Position numbers and translations under genes: made by a program
Shown here: piece after piece, positions 25,728-34,678 of the stretch
How the letters are laid out: each line of letters begins with the position of its first letter
Position numbering within the stretch: position 1 is the stretch's first letter
The notes under the pieces: generated by a model
Databases searched by the model: none
What the model was told of the DNA's origin: nothing
What the model saw: the letters and a program-made list of their open reading frames with translations, nothing else
Assembly: GCF_900101625.1 (NCBI RefSeq)
Contig: NZ_FMYZ01000008.1
Location: forward strand, 124,001-188,000
Length of the DNA: 64,000 nucleotides
From: Cupriavidus sp. YR651
GTDB taxonomy: Bacteria > Pseudomonadota > Gammaproteobacteria > Burkholderiales > Burkholderiaceae
Direction: 5' to 3'

Positions 25728-26822
25728 TCAGGCCAGCTTGCGCACACTCGTTCGTGATGGCTGCAGGATCAGGGCCTTCGAGGAATCCGCATCAACCTTG
25801 GCCCCCGGATAAACCACCAACACATCCTTCAGTGCCTTGCGGAATAGCGCGCGGAACTTGCGTTCGCTTTCCGTTTCGGTCCCGAACTGCATCTGCAGCG
25901 CCTCCCAAGGGATCTCCGTCCGGCGTTGGATCGTGAAGAAGCGATACGTCAGCCACGAGTAAACGTCCAGCGCAAACGGTGACTGCTTGAGCGCTTTCAG
26001 CGCACGCATGTCGACAGGAACCGGCCGATTGACGAGCTCATTGAAGAACGGTTCGGACAGGACCACGAAGCTCTCGAACATGGACCCCTGGCCAGGCTGC
26101 ATCGGGTCCCACCAGGTGGACAGTTGGTCCGCGAGCAGATAGCCGACTCGATCGATCGACAGAGGCTCGTGGTTGGGATTCTGGTTCGGCGCCGGCGTGG
26201 ACTTGTTCTGCACGATGGCGATCGTGGCGGAGAACAGGCGGATCATCTGCTGGCGCACCAGCGTCATCGTGCCGCGCTTGCCACCCGTCGCCATCGGGAT
26301 GCCAAGGTTGTACATGAACTCGGACAGCGAGTTGCCTAGCGAGATACGGCGGTCCTCAACGGTCCCGGTAAACTCGCCCCGCTTCTTCTTGGCCATGATC
26401 TCCTTGCCGATCCACGCAAGCATCAGGCGGGGATAGGAGCCGTAAGGGTAGCCAAGCGAGACGGTTTCGGACACGAGCTTCTGGCGCCCGTTGGTTGCCC
26501 GCTCGGACCGTTGCTGCGTGAAATACCCGGGCTGGATCATCAGCGAAATGTTGCCGCTGGTTCGCGTCCATACCGGCGGCGCGCCCTTGGGCGCGCGATA
26601 TGGCAGCGTCACCTGGACGCTTGCGCGACTCAGGAACCCGACTTCGCCGCTCTGCCATGCGTCTTCGCGTTCCATGGCCTGGGCTTCGTCGAACAGGCGT
26701 TGGAATTTCTCGGACGGGACGAGGACGTTCTCGTTGCCGGGAACGATGATGCGGGAAGGCTCGTTGTCCACATCCAGGACGGAGCGTTCCCCCTCGGTGG
26801 CCAGGGAGCGTTTGATAGGCAT
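25728..26822 (-). CDS. repA: RepA replication initiator of the chromid
   Basis: A 364-residue plasmid-encoded RepA family protein that should bind the iterons and open the origin. The ATG at 26822 (MPIKRSLATEGER) is preferred because the longer frame runs through an iteron. Recognisable segments are SLGYPYGSYPRLMLAWIGKE, a basic helix at KKKRGEFTG, LGIPMATGGKRGTMTLVRQQ and the winged-helix-like VDMRALKALKQSPFALDVYSWLTYRFF. The protein is of the kind that drives secondary chromosomes and megaplasmids of Cupriavidus, Ralstonia and Burkholderia. An iteron (26876-26891) lies 54 bp upstream of the start, so RepA probably represses its own promoter. Convergent with csp. Confidence 0.95.
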   Translation of the reverse strand: MPIKRSLATEGERSVLDVDNEPSRIIVPGNENVLVPSEKFQRLFDEAQAMEREDAWQSGEVGFLSRASVQVTLPYRAPKGAPPVWTRTSGNISLMIQPGYFTQQRSERATNGRQKLVSETVSLGYPYGSYPRLMLAWIGKEIMAKKKRGEFTGTVEDRRISLGNSLSEFMYNLGIPMATGGKRGTMTLVRQQMIRLFSATIAIVQNKSTPAPNQNPNHEPLSIDRVGYLLADQLSTWWDPMQPGQGSMFESFVVLSEPFFNELVNRPVPVDMRALKALKQSPFALDVYSWLTYRFFTIQRRTEIPWEALQMQFGTETESERKFRALFRKALKDVLVVYPGAKVDADSSKALILQPSRTSVRKLA

Positions 26823-26875
26823 ATTGACGGGCTTCGGATTACCCGCCTTTGTACGCGAACCCGTAAACGTTGTCA

Positions 26876-26891
26876 CGCAGAAACAGGTACG
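26876..26891 (-). repeat. repA-proximal iteron (CTG variant)
   Basis: CGCAGAAACAGGTACG, inverted relative to most of the array, placed in the likely repA promoter. Probable autoregulatory site. Confidence 0.85.
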
Positions 26892-27100
26892 TATACGCAT
26901 TTCTTGCGGGCGTTCTGGTTTGAAGGCCGGGGATCCGGCGACTGGCAGGATGGCCGGCATGCGGTGGGCAACCCGCAAGGGTTGTCCACGGTTGGCGGCT
27001 CATCACCTACAAGTAAACGATACCGATACGGGTTAACTACTCGTAAACCGTATACGGGAGGGAAAGGGCGTTGATTTGAAAAGGGAAAAGGCGGCCGTGT

Positions 27101-28235
27101 GTACCCGATTCTGCGTGCTTTCGTACTCGTTTCTGCGAAGCGCCGAACCTGAATCTGCGGAAATGCGAACCCGTTTCAGCGCAAACCGCGAACCGGATTC
27201 TGCGTGGACAACTGACTGATTCCACAGGCTTTTCCACAGCCTCATCGCCGCAAAGCGTACCAGTTTCTGCGCACGATGTACCTGGAAGCCTCGATCGATC
27301 ACGTATACGCCCATCAGGCCTGGGTTATCCCCGCAGAAACAGGTACGAATTCGCATCCCCACGGGAGCTTGTCGATCGCCAGCGTACCCAATTCTGCGGC
27401 GCTCCCAGGGGAAAGCGTACCTGTTTCTGCGCCACGCTAGTTCGAGCTGTTCGACTCCCCGTTGCGTACCCATTTCTGCGGCGTACCTGTTTCTGCGAAG
27501 CAGGCGATTGCTGCCGCATCGCGAAAAACCGTACCCATTTCTGCGCTCGCTCCGATCGACCCAATTCTGATTGGCGTACCCGTTTCTGCGCGGAATTGAA
27601 CGCACCTTGCCCAGAATGAAAAACGCGATGTCATTCTATCATTAGCTTTGCATAAATGCCAGCGCTTACTTTCAACGTATACCTAAGCAACATGCGCTTT
27701 CCGGGTGCGTACCCGTTTCTGCGCGCAACTCGGTATACGCGCAGCAGCACGGCAGGCCGGCACGAACGTATACGATCAGCTGCGTACCCATTTCTGCGGC
27801 GGAAAATTGCGCGGTGAAGGGCGCGCTGCGTACCTGTTTCTGCGTTTAGCGAACGAAGGTCCGTGGAGTCAGCCACCGAGGTACTAAGGTGTACCCGTTT
27901 CTGCGGGGAAAACTTGGATTGGGGATAAGGTGCGGCAAGCGCAGGCGCGTTGTGAGCGCTGCAGCGACGGTCGGCAGCCGAGTGGCGTGGCGCGATGCGT
28001 ACCCGTTTCTGCGGCGCCTGATGTTGCGTCTTGGCGACGCGCGTCCGGGCAATTTGCCCCTTGGTGGGCGATGAAGTCCCCACAGACCGCGCCCGTGTCG
28101 ACAGTGGAAAGTCGCTTCGATGCGCCTGAGCCACTAGAAACGTACCCGTTTCTGCGTGCCTGGACGGAGACCTGCGGATGCGAACCCCGTACGGGGTGAG
28201 CTCTGGTCGATGCGACGAGCGTACCCGTTTCTGCG
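27101..28235 (+). repeat. Iteron array of about 18 copies, consensus CGTACCCGTTTCTGCG
   Basis: Copies start at 27101 (partial), 27122, 27190 (degenerate), 27256, 27332 (inverted), 27383, 27416, 27465, 27482, 27530, 27575, 27708, 27783, 27829, 27890, 27998, 28141 and 28220. Spacing is irregular (17 to about 140 bp). Variants differ mainly at positions 7-9. The left half is rich in CTG and CAT variants; the right half is mostly full consensus. Poorer words such as GAACCTGAATCTGCG and GAACCCGTTTCAGCG near 27144-27182 look like decayed copies. Confidence 0.95.
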
Positions 28236-28322
28236 TCACCGACTGAGCCAGTCAGGACGCCAGATGTGCACCTGATCGCGCGTGGCGCGCGGCGTCGCCC
28301 GATCGCTCGGCGGCGTCGGGAC

Positions 28323-28356
28323 GAAAAAAAACCCCGCCAGGGATGGCGGGGTTTTG
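28323..28356 (-). terminator. Rho-independent terminator of the second csp gene
   Basis: Read on the minus strand, AACCCCGCC pairs with GGCGGGGTT across a short loop and is followed by a run of T. It separates csp transcription from the origin. Confidence 0.9.
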
Positions 28357-28397
28357 TGGCGAAGACGCGCCTTTCGGCACGCCCGGATCGCCAGGTC

Positions 28398-28601
28398 TTA
28401 CATCGGCGTGATGTTCGCCGCTTGCAGACCCTTCGGGCCGTTCTTCACTTCGAACGACACGCGCTGGTTTTCTTGCAGCGACTTGAAGCCGTCAGCGCGC
28501 ACTTCCGAGAAGTGAGCGAACAGATCGTCACCGCCGGCGTCCGGCTTGATGAAGCCAAAGCCCTTGGCGTCGTTGAACCACTTTACGATACCGGTTTGCA
28601 T
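28398..28601 (-). CDS. Cold-shock protein (second copy)
   Basis: A 67-residue CspA-type protein, TGIVKWFNDAKGFGFI, with RNP1 KGFGFI and LFAHFS. The ATG at 28601 has GGAAAG a few bases upstream. It is transcribed toward the origin and stopped by a strong terminator. With the copy at 25402 it brackets repA and the iteron origin, an arrangement that puts two nucleic-acid-binding proteins at the replication start site. Confidence 0.95.
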   Translation of the reverse strand: MQTGIVKWFNDAKGFGFIKPDAGGDDLFAHFSEVRADGFKSLQENQRVSFEVKNGPKGLQAANITPM

Positions 28602-28925
28602 GGTATTGCTTTCCAAAAAAGAATAAATAAAGAAACCGATGGTGCACACACCACCGCACTGCCAACTCAAGGAAAGGACACCATGGACAACCGAAGTACC
28701 AAGACGGTGGCTAACGAATGAACTGTTGCCTCGTCGCTTGAATCTAGCCTGCGTTTATACGGGGGTTTCCGGGCTCCGTCAAGGCGGGGGAATCCCCATC
28801 GGACGCTGGCCGGTCGACAGATGCCTGTGGGATCATCTCGCCTTTTTGCATATTTTCCAGGCAGCACACATGGCGTTGCGCACATCGCCAGCCTGCCAGC
28901 GCCGCGACAATCAGGAGAATCAGAC
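28602..28925. other. Divergent csp/purine-permease leader region
   Basis: A 324-bp gap. It should hold the long csp 5' leader on the minus strand and the promoter and leader of the permease on the plus strand. GGGGGTTTCC...GGGGGAATCCCC (28760-28797) can form stem structures. I do not recognise a known riboswitch. Confidence 0.4.
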
Positions 28926-30299
28926 ATGTCCATGCCGGACCAGGCCCCAGGGACAGGCAGCGATCCCGCGCCGTCCAACCAGCTCGGGCAAGGGGCCCCG
29001 AGTCTCGTCGAGCGTCTGTTCAGGCTCGCGGAGCACGACACCAACGTTCGCACGGAAATCCTGGCCGGGATCACCACATTCCTGACCATGGCGTACATCA
29101 TCTTCGTCAACCCGAGCATCCTGGGCGATGCGGGCGTGCCGAAGGATGCGGTATTCGTCGCCACCTGCGTGGCGGCGGCCATCGGCACGCTGATCATGGG
29201 GTTCTATGCGAACTATCCGATTGCGCTGGCGCCGGGCATGGGCCTGAACGCGTACTTCGCCTATACCGTGGTGAAGGGCATGGGGCTGCCGTGGGAGGCC
29301 GCGCTTGGAGCCGTCTTCATCTCGGGCTGCCTGTTCCTGCTGGTGACCCTGTTCCGCGTGCGCGAGATGATCGTCAACGGCATCCCGCACGCAATCCGCG
29401 TGGCGATTACCGCGGGCATTGGCCTGTTCCTGGCCATCATTGCGCTCAAGAATGCAGGCATCGTGGCGGCCAGCCCGGCTACGCTGGTGACGATCGGTGA
29501 CCTGCACCAGCCGCCTGCCGTCATGGCGATCATCGGCTTCTTCGCGATCGTCGCGCTGGACCGGCTCAAGGTAAAGGGCGCCATCCTGATCGGCATCCTG
29601 CTGACCACCGTCCTGAGCTTTCTGTTTGGCGGCAACACCTTCCACGGCGTGTTTTCCGCGCCGCCGTCGATTGCCCCGACCTTCCTCAAGCTTGACGTCA
29701 GCGCGGCCCTGTCGATCGGCATCGTCAACGTCGTGCTGGTGTTCTTCCTCGTGGAACTGTTCGATGCCACCGGGACGTTGATGGGCGTGGCCAACCGTGC
29801 CGGTTTGCTCAAGGCCGGCAAGATGCACCGCCTGAACAAGGCGCTGATGGCGGATAGCACGGCGATCATGGCCGGCTCGCTGCTCGGCACATCGTCCACC
29901 ACGGCGTATATCGAGAGCGCGTCCGGCGTCCAGGCGGGCGGGCGCACCGGCCTGACCGCGGTGACCGTGGCGGTTCTGTTCCTGGCCTGCCTGTTCATTG
30001 CGCCGCTGGCCGGTACGGTCCCCGCCTACGCGACGGCACCCGCGCTGCTCTACGTCTCGTGCCTGATGTTGCGAGAGTTGATCGATATCGACTGGTCCGA
30101 CGTGACCGAGGTCGTGCCAGCCGTGCTCACCGCGCTCGGCATGCCCTTCACCTACTCGGTCGCCAACGGCGTGGCCTTCGGGTTCATTACCTATGCCGGA
30201 CTGAAGCTCCTGACCGGCCGCGCCGGGGATGTGCCCGTGATGGCCTGGATCATCGCCGCCGTCTTCCTGTTCAAGTTCTATTACTTGCCGGGGCATTGA
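28926..30299 (+). CDS. NCS2-family purine permease (AzgA/PbuG-like)
   Basis: A 457-residue inner-membrane transporter with about 12-14 segments, predicted to import adenine, guanine or hypoxanthine by proton symport. AGGAG lies eight bases before the ATG at 28926. Typical segments are GITTFLTMAYIIFVNP near residue 44, ALAPGMGLNAYFAYTVV, and LFDATGTLMGVANRAG in the substrate-binding region, which fits AzgA-like rather than uracil/xanthine NCS2 members. No purine enzyme gene is adjacent. A strong hairpin follows the stop. Confidence 0.9.
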   Translation: MSMPDQAPGTGSDPAPSNQLGQGAPSLVERLFRLAEHDTNVRTEILAGITTFLTMAYIIFVNPSILGDAGVPKDAVFVATCVAAAIGTLIMGFYANYPIALAPGMGLNAYFAYTVVKGMGLPWEAALGAVFISGCLFLLVTLFRVREMIVNGIPHAIRVAITAGIGLFLAIIALKNAGIVAASPATLVTIGDLHQPPAVMAIIGFFAIVALDRLKVKGAILIGILLTTVLSFLFGGNTFHGVFSAPPSIAPTFLKLDVSAALSIGIVNVVLVFFLVELFDATGTLMGVANRAGLLKAGKMHRLNKALMADSTAIMAGSLLGTSSTTAYIESASGVQAGGRTGLTAVTVAVLFLACLFIAPLAGTVPAYATAPALLYVSCLMLRELIDIDWSDVTEVVPAVLTALGMPFTYSVANGVAFGFITYAGLKLLTGRAGDVPVMAWIIAAVFLFKFYYLPGH

Positions 30300-30320
30300 T
30301 CGCCCGCGATCGTCGGAAAT

Positions 30321-30352
30321 GCAACAGGGGCGGCATGGACCGCCCCTGTTGC
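30321..30352 (+). terminator. Terminator-like hairpin after the purine permease
   Basis: GCAACAGGGGCGG pairs perfectly with CCGCCCCTGTTGC around a six-base loop. The following sequence is not T-rich, so termination may be inefficient. Confidence 0.65.
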
Positions 30353-30419
30353 ATTCATAGCTAGAGACCGCGCGGCAGCAATGAAAACGTCGACATCGGG
30401 CGCCGGTATTTGGGCGATG

Positions 30420-30435
30420 CGTACCCGTTTCTGCG
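30420..30435 (+). repeat. Solo origin-type iteron (consensus)
   Basis: Exact CGTACCCGTTTCTGCG, about 2.2 kb beyond the last array copy and separated from it by the csp and permease genes. Confidence 0.9.
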
Positions 30436-30464
30436 TGCAAGATGCACGACATCAGACGTCACGG

Positions 30465-30480
30465 CGTACCCGATTCTGCG
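30465..30480 (+). repeat. Solo origin-type iteron (ATT variant)
   Basis: CGTACCCGATTCTGCG, 45 bp after the preceding copy and in the same orientation, so the two form an isolated pair. Confidence 0.9.
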
Positions 30481-30903
30481 GGCTATGTGAGTGCTAATTA
30501 ACCTTGGGAATGGTGCGTGGGGCGGCGTTCGCGTCTCATACAAAAGTATGAGATAAGGCTGAAACCGATCACTCGGGGCTGGACAAACCGGTCCAAATGC
30601 ACTGAACTAGAGGCGTGGCAACAACCCAGGGCGCGCAAGAGCGCCCTTTATTGACTCCGGTATCAGAGGAGTTGCCGGATTGTTTCCGGCATCACGCTTT
30701 CGGCAGTTTCCGCAGTCGAGAAGGCCCGCCAGAAGAGGGGCCCGGAAATCGAAAAGACCGTCAGACCAAGGACGGCTTCGCCACCACGAAAGAACGAGCG
30801 CGCGGACATACGCGTGCCATACAAGACAGCTCAATCCAAAAACAGACTAAGTGGTAATCGCGAACGTGTAGTGCCGGGGGTGTTGTTCAACGGGGAACAG
30901 ATC

Positions 30904-31368
30904 ATGACCGCAGGAGAAATCCGGCGTACCGACATCGGGCCCAACAGCGAATCCGCCAACCGATCGATACATCGCGCCCGGCCTTCCATGAGTGAAGCCA
31001 CGGCCGACGTCGTGCTTCGCGAGGAGGGGCACGAGGATTACGCCATCACGGATGTCGCCGCACTGCTTGCCGAAGACCGCGATGTGTCGCCACGCACACG
31101 CCATGCCGTCGAAGGACTCCTGCAACGCCATCGGCTGCTGGCTGATGAGTTGTCGCGCCAGCGCAAGCTGTTGCAGGAATGGATCCTGAGCCAGCTCACC
31201 TACAAGGCGCTGTATCTCCAGTACTCCGGCCAGACACCGGAAGCGCCGAGCGTGGAGCTGATGCGCGAAAAGGACATGGTGCGCCGACGCATCCGCGAGC
31301 AACTGCACGCGGGACGCGACTACCTCAGCGTGCTTGACGAACAATCTCGCAGTCTGTCCAGACCGTGA
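30904..31368 (+). CDS. Hypothetical coiled-coil protein upstream of the sigma-54 activator
   Basis: A 154-residue soluble protein with no family I recognise. The ATG at 30904 has GGGGAACAG upstream; ATGAGTGAAG 30 codons later is another possible start. The C-terminal two thirds are strongly helical and charged ([37 protein letters not shown]), suggesting a coiled coil. It lies 125 bp before the sigma-54-dependent activator gene in the same direction and may be co-transcribed and act with it. Confidence 0.6.
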   Translation: MTAGEIRRTDIGPNSESANRSIHRARPSMSEATADVVLREEGHEDYAITDVAALLAEDRDVSPRTRHAVEGLLQRHRLLADELSRQRKLLQEWILSQLTYKALYLQYSGQTPEAPSVELMREKDMVRRRIREQLHAGRDYLSVLDEQSRSLSRP

Positions 31369-31493
31369 TGCCGACGTTGCGCGCGGGAGCATCCCCGCAG
31401 CCAGCGGAACCCGACCGGGCCGTGTGGTCCGTCTCCGGCAATGTGCCCGGAAGTTCCGTTACAAACAAGAAGCCCAACGTCAGGGAGAACGTC

Positions 31494-32867
31494 ATGGACC
31501 GACTGTGCAAGGCGCCGGCACGCTCCGCACAGATCGTGCTCGTGTCGCGTTATGAAGATTTTGGATTCAGTGCGAACCAGTTCGGGTCGGGATGGGAGAT
31601 CCGGCGCGTGCAACAGGTGCGCGACCTGGAACGCGTGGTGCGCGCCAGCGCACCGATGGCGGGGATCATCGACCTGCAGACCCCGTACAGCGATGCAGAA
31701 CTGACCCAGCTGGAACAGGGCCTGCAATATCTGCATGTGATGTGGGTGGCCATCACCTCCACCGCCATGCTGGAAGACGAACGTGTGCGGCGTCTGATTC
31801 GCGACTACTGCGTCGACTACGTGCGCACGCCGTTTTCGTTCGACGAACTGCTCTACACGCTCAAGCACGCGCACGGCATGGCGTCTCTGCATGGGGCGCG
31901 CGTGCAGGAACAGGCGTCGCATGGCCCGATGATCGGCGAATGCGCGCCCATGCGGACGATGTTCCGTTCGCTCGCCAAGGTGGCCCACAACGAAGCGCCC
32001 GTGTTCATCTCGGGCGAGTCCGGCACCGGCAAGGAACTGGCCGCGCAGGCTATCCACGAAGCCTCCAGCCGCCGCAAGGGCCCGTTCATCGCCATCAACT
32101 GCGGCGCGATTCCTTCCCATCTCGTGCAGTCCGAGTTATTCGGCTACGAGAAAGGCGCATTCACCGGCGCAAACCAGCGCAAGATCGGCTGGATCGAACA
32201 GGCCCAGTGCGGCACGCTGTTCCTCGATGAAATCGGCGACCTGCCGCTGGAAAGCCAGGTGGCGCTGCTGCGCTTCCTGCAGCAGGGCACGATCACGAGG
32301 CTGGGCGGTCATCAGTCCATCCCGCTCGACCTGCGCATCATCTCCGCCACGCACGTGGACCTGGTGGTGGCGCAGACCGACGGCCGGTTCCGCTCGGACC
32401 TGTTCCACCGGCTTTGCGTGCTGACGCTGACCATCCCGCCGCTGCGGGAGCGGGGCGAAGACATCCTGCAACTGGCCAACGCCGTACTGGCCGAGCATGG
32501 CCACGAAGCCCATCGCCGGATACGCGGGTTCTCGCCGTGCGCCACCCAGGCGATGATGCAGTACACATGGCCGGGTAACGTGCGCGAACTGATCAACCGT
32601 GTGCGCCGCGCCATCGTGATGACGGATAACCGCAAGATCACAGCGGAGGATCTGCAACTGCATGGTGGGGTGGAAGTGCCACGCAAGACGCTCGACGCGA
32701 TCCGCGAGGAAGCGGAGCGGGAAGCCATCCGCACCGTGATGGCCAGCCACGGCTTTCACGTGGTGCCGGCCGCGCGCGAACTGAACGTGTCGCGGGTGAC
32801 CTTGTACCGGCTCATGCACAAGCACAACATCCGCGTCGATCCACAACCGGGGGCTGCGGCCGAGTAG
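31494..32867 (+). CDS. Sigma-54-dependent activator, VpsR-like
   Basis: A 457-residue enhancer-binding protein. Residues 1-125 resemble a receiver domain, but the expected phosphoacceptor region reads [11 protein letters not shown] with unusual surroundings. The AAA+ domain has Walker A GESGTGKE, the sigma-54 contact loop GAFTGAN, Walker B LFLDEIGD and the arginine region [10 protein letters not shown]. The C-terminal Fis-type helix-turn-helix is [20 protein letters not shown]. The ATG at 31494 has AGGGAGAAC upstream. The build is that of VpsR and the Burkholderia c-di-GMP-responsive EPS activator BerB, so control of the EPS locus in this window is a reasonable hypothesis. Confidence 0.88.
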   Translation: MDRLCKAPARSAQIVLVSRYEDFGFSANQFGSGWEIRRVQQVRDLERVVRASAPMAGIIDLQTPYSDAELTQLEQGLQYLHVMWVAITSTAMLEDERVRRLIRDYCVDYVRTPFSFDELLYTLKHAHGMASLHGARVQEQASHGPMIGECAPMRTMFRSLAKVAHNEAPVFISGESGTGKELAAQAIHEASSRRKGPFIAINCGAIPSHLVQSELFGYEKGAFTGANQRKIGWIEQAQCGTLFLDEIGDLPLESQVALLRFLQQGTITRLGGHQSIPLDLRIISATHVDLVVAQTDGRFRSDLFHRLCVLTLTIPPLRERGEDILQLANAVLAEHGHEAHRRIRGFSPCATQAMMQYTWPGNVRELINRVRRAIVMTDNRKITAEDLQLHGGVEVPRKTLDAIREEAEREAIRTVMASHGFHVVPAARELNVSRVTLYRLMHKHNIRVDPQPGAAAE

Positions 32868-33008
32868 CCGTCCCAGGACATACCGCGCAAGCAACGCTTC
32901 GGCGCCAAGGGGGAGCAGGCGACGTCCGCTCGCCAGCTCCCCTTTGTCCTGTCGCCCGGACAGCGGCGGCAGGCTAGCGCGCCTTGGCTCGCGCGTTCAA
33001 CGCAACGC

Positions 33009-33332
33009 TTACGACATGCTGATCTTGCCGCGCCGGCCGCGCTGCGGCGTCACGCCATCGTGGATGGGCCCGGGCAGCGCGTCGCGCGGATCGGCGGCGT
33101 TGTCGCGCGCCTGGCGTTCGTTCTGCTGCGGGGGGCTCTGGTCCGGCTTGAAGCGGACATCGCCCCATGCCCAGCCAAAGCTGCGCACGTAAATATCGTT
33201 GCTGACGGCCGCGTGGTTGATCAGGTTGCAGTCGTCGGGTCGGTCGAAATAAGCGTAGTTGCCGGCGAACGCGCTGGAGGCAACGGTCGAGAGCAGGGCC
33301 AGCGCGATGGTGGTGAAGACTCTGGCGTACAT
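33009..33332 (-). CDS. Small exported protein of unknown function
   Basis: A 107-residue protein with a clear signal peptide: MYARVFTTIALALLSTVASS followed by AFA as the likely cleavage site. The mature part is hydrophilic with a single Cys, then a proline/asparagine-rich tail (DQSPPQQNERQARDNAADP). GGAGGGAG lies upstream of the ATG at 33332. Probably periplasmic. No domain recognised. It is convergent with the sigma-54 activator gene. Confidence 0.65.
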   Translation of the reverse strand: MYARVFTTIALALLSTVASSAFAGNYAYFDRPDDCNLINHAAVSNDIYVRSFGWAWGDVRFKPDQSPPQQNERQARDNAADPRDALPGPIHDGVTPQRGRRGKISMS

Positions 33333-33454
33333 GGGTGGCTCCCTCCCTTCTCTGGAAAAAGGTGCCCGCCGGGGGACGGAGCACATGAAACCGGTTTACG
33401 CCTGCGTGCGCCCGAACGCAACAGGCGAAGACCCTCTCCGGGGTCGTTCGGGGA

Positions 33455-33658
33455 TCAGCGTCCCGGATGCCCGGCGCGTTGCCGGCTGGCCGACACGGCC
33501 AGGGCGCGACTGGACGCCGCGCAATAGGAGGCGGGTCGAGCAGGCCGTCGTGGAGACGGAAGCAGGGGCGGCGACAGCAGATCCTTCACTGACGGTGCGG
33601 GGCCCGCCAGCCGATAGGATCGCCTGCGTGCCGTCATTCTCGCTGGCGGATGACGCAT
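33455..33658 (-). CDS. Possible small basic protein
   Basis: A 67-residue frame beginning MRHPPARMTARRRSYR, with AGGAGAGG about 8 bases before the ATG. The product is rich in Arg, Pro and Ala, with no domain. It may be a chance frame in GC-rich DNA; the ribosome-binding site is the only support. Confidence 0.25.
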   Translation of the reverse strand: MRHPPARMTARRRSYRLAGPAPSVKDLLSPPLLPSPRRPARPASYCAASSRALAVSASRQRAGHPGR

Positions 33659-34188
33659 GGCTGTGTCCTCTCCTGCGTTCTAGTAATGTTGTAGACATTG
33701 ATTCAGCTTTCTCCCTGACTGGATCAGAGCGACAAGCGTGCCAATGGTCCGCAAACGCTTGTTTTACGCGGGTTGCACCTGTTACGTCAGTCACCGCGAG
33801 CGTCGCGATCCGGCCAGGCGGCATCAATCGGTTTCGCCGCTGTAACGCAAGCGGACGGAAACGCGCGTAGTCAGACAATTCGTGACAAGGCAAGCAAGTT
33901 GTCCCGTCCTGACGGGCTCGCGTGGCAGGTGGGAGGTCGCCGCCCGGATCGTGTCCGAATGGCGGACCCGCATCACGCTGGCGGAAACAAGGTGGGGAAG
34001 CGCCCCGATCGGCTGCCCGGGTGGCGCTGTGCATGCGATCGGCGGCGAATTATGCAACCGCTGCACCCGGTTGCATGACTGAAACAGCGATTCCCGCCTG
34101 CCAGGGGATGGCGGGTGGAAAGCGGAGCCGCGCGCCGCGCGCGGCAACGGACGCCACTCACAGACGCAACGTTGCACGCGACATCGAA

Positions 34189-34204
34189 CGCAGAAACGGG
34201 TACG
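34189..34204 (-). repeat. Solo origin-type iteron (consensus, inverted)
   Basis: CGCAGAAACGGGTACG, exact complement of the consensus, just downstream of the small lipoprotein gene and about 6 kb from the array. Confidence 0.9.
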
Positions 34205-34231
34205 CCCGGTGCGCGTCGGCCTCGTGTGGAA

Positions 34232-34420
34232 TCAGCGCGGCGTGCCCGCCGTGGCGGAGGCGCCGGTGGTGGCTGGCGCGGTGGCTGCGTTGGGAGTGCC
34301 CGGCGCGGAGGTGCCGCCAGAGATCGGCTTGGGGCCCGGTTGGCTGCGTTCGCAGCCGGCCAGGGCCATCAGGCAAAGACAGAATGCGGCGATGGGCCGC
34401 CCGAGCGAGGTGCGGATCAC
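34232..34420 (-). CDS. Small lipoprotein
   Basis: A 62-residue predicted lipoprotein. The GTG at 34420 has AAAGGAGG eight bases upstream. The signal peptide IRTSLGRPIAAFCLCLMALAGC ends in the lipobox LAGC (landmarks only). The mature part of about 40 residues is a Pro/Ala/Thr/Gly-rich flexible chain with no domain. It probably sits in the outer or inner membrane leaflet on the periplasmic side. Function unknown. Confidence 0.65.
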   Translation of the reverse strand: MIRTSLGRPIAAFCLCLMALAGCERSQPGPKPISGGTSAPGTPNAATAPATTGASATAGTPR

Positions 34421-34678
34421 GACAAGCCTCCTTTCCGTCCGGCGCGTCGGGTGCCCGCCCCGGCAGGTGTGCCTCGATTTACTGTAGCAGGTCGCCCCGG
34501 CGCCGCCGGAAATGCGCACTATCATGAACGGCAGGCGTCAGACGCAGGCCGACAGACAGCGCGCCCGGCCATTGCCATGCTCTGACAGTGTCGAGTCCGA
34601 CACTTGCGCCCAGGGGCGCTCCTGCCGTTCCGCGCAGTGCGGAACGCATCAAGGACGCATTGAGGAAGACTGACCGGC

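Larger units (their letters stand above)
26823..28322. other. Replication origin region of the secondary chromosome
   Basis: About 1.5 kb without supported genes; long open frames here only read through repeats and translate to recurring RRNGYA words. It holds the iteron array, several DnaA-box-like words, for example TTTTCCACA at 27230-27238, TTATCCCCG at 27325-27333 and TTGTCCACG at 26992-27000, and an AT-rich stretch at about 27605-27690 that could be the unwinding element. The combination of initiator gene, iterons, DnaA boxes and AT-rich DNA defines an iteron-type origin. Confidence 0.9.
30300..30903. other. Intergenic region with two iterons and hairpins
   Basis: A 604-bp gap. It contains iterons at 30420 and 30465, an inverted repeat CTCATAC/GTATGAG at 30535-30552 that could be an operator, and a hairpin GGGCGC/GCGCCC followed by TTTATT near 30627-30653. 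Open frames inside have no ribosome-binding site and are not supported. Confidence 0.5.
33333..34231. other. Gene-poor region
   Basis: About 900 bp with no convincingly coding frame. It includes a less GC-rich stretch at 33675-33800, a hairpin TGCAACC/GGTTGCA near 34053-34074 and an iteron at 34189. One short minus-strand frame (33455-33658) has a fair ribosome-binding site and is listed separately at low confidence. Confidence 0.45.

Noticed and set aside
27101-28235. CRISPR-like array
   Set aside because: Repeats are only 16 bp, vary in sequence, spacing and orientation, and there are no cas genes. The setting beside repA makes them iterons.
27033-28239. Long minus-strand open frames across the origin with recurring RRNGYA peptides
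   Set aside because: The peptides are simply the iteron read in frame; no ribosome-binding sites or domain content. Treated as non-coding origin DNA.
28683-28721. 12-codon plus-strand frame with a good ribosome-binding site between csp and the permease
   Set aside because: Too short to support, lies opposite the probable csp leader and has no feature of a known leader peptide.
28722-28925. Purine or xanthine riboswitch before the NCS2 permease
   Set aside because: Some stems can form, but I could not match a known aptamer consensus by eye. A covariance-model search would decide.
30615-30857. 80-residue plus-strand open frame upstream of the coiled-coil gene
   Set aside because: No ribosome-binding site; it crosses a terminator-like hairpin and has no recognisable content.
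33396-34034. 212-residue minus-strand open frame
   Set aside because: Low-complexity Arg/Pro/Ser composition, no start signal, and it overlaps a smaller frame with a better ribosome-binding site. Likely a GC-rich artefact.
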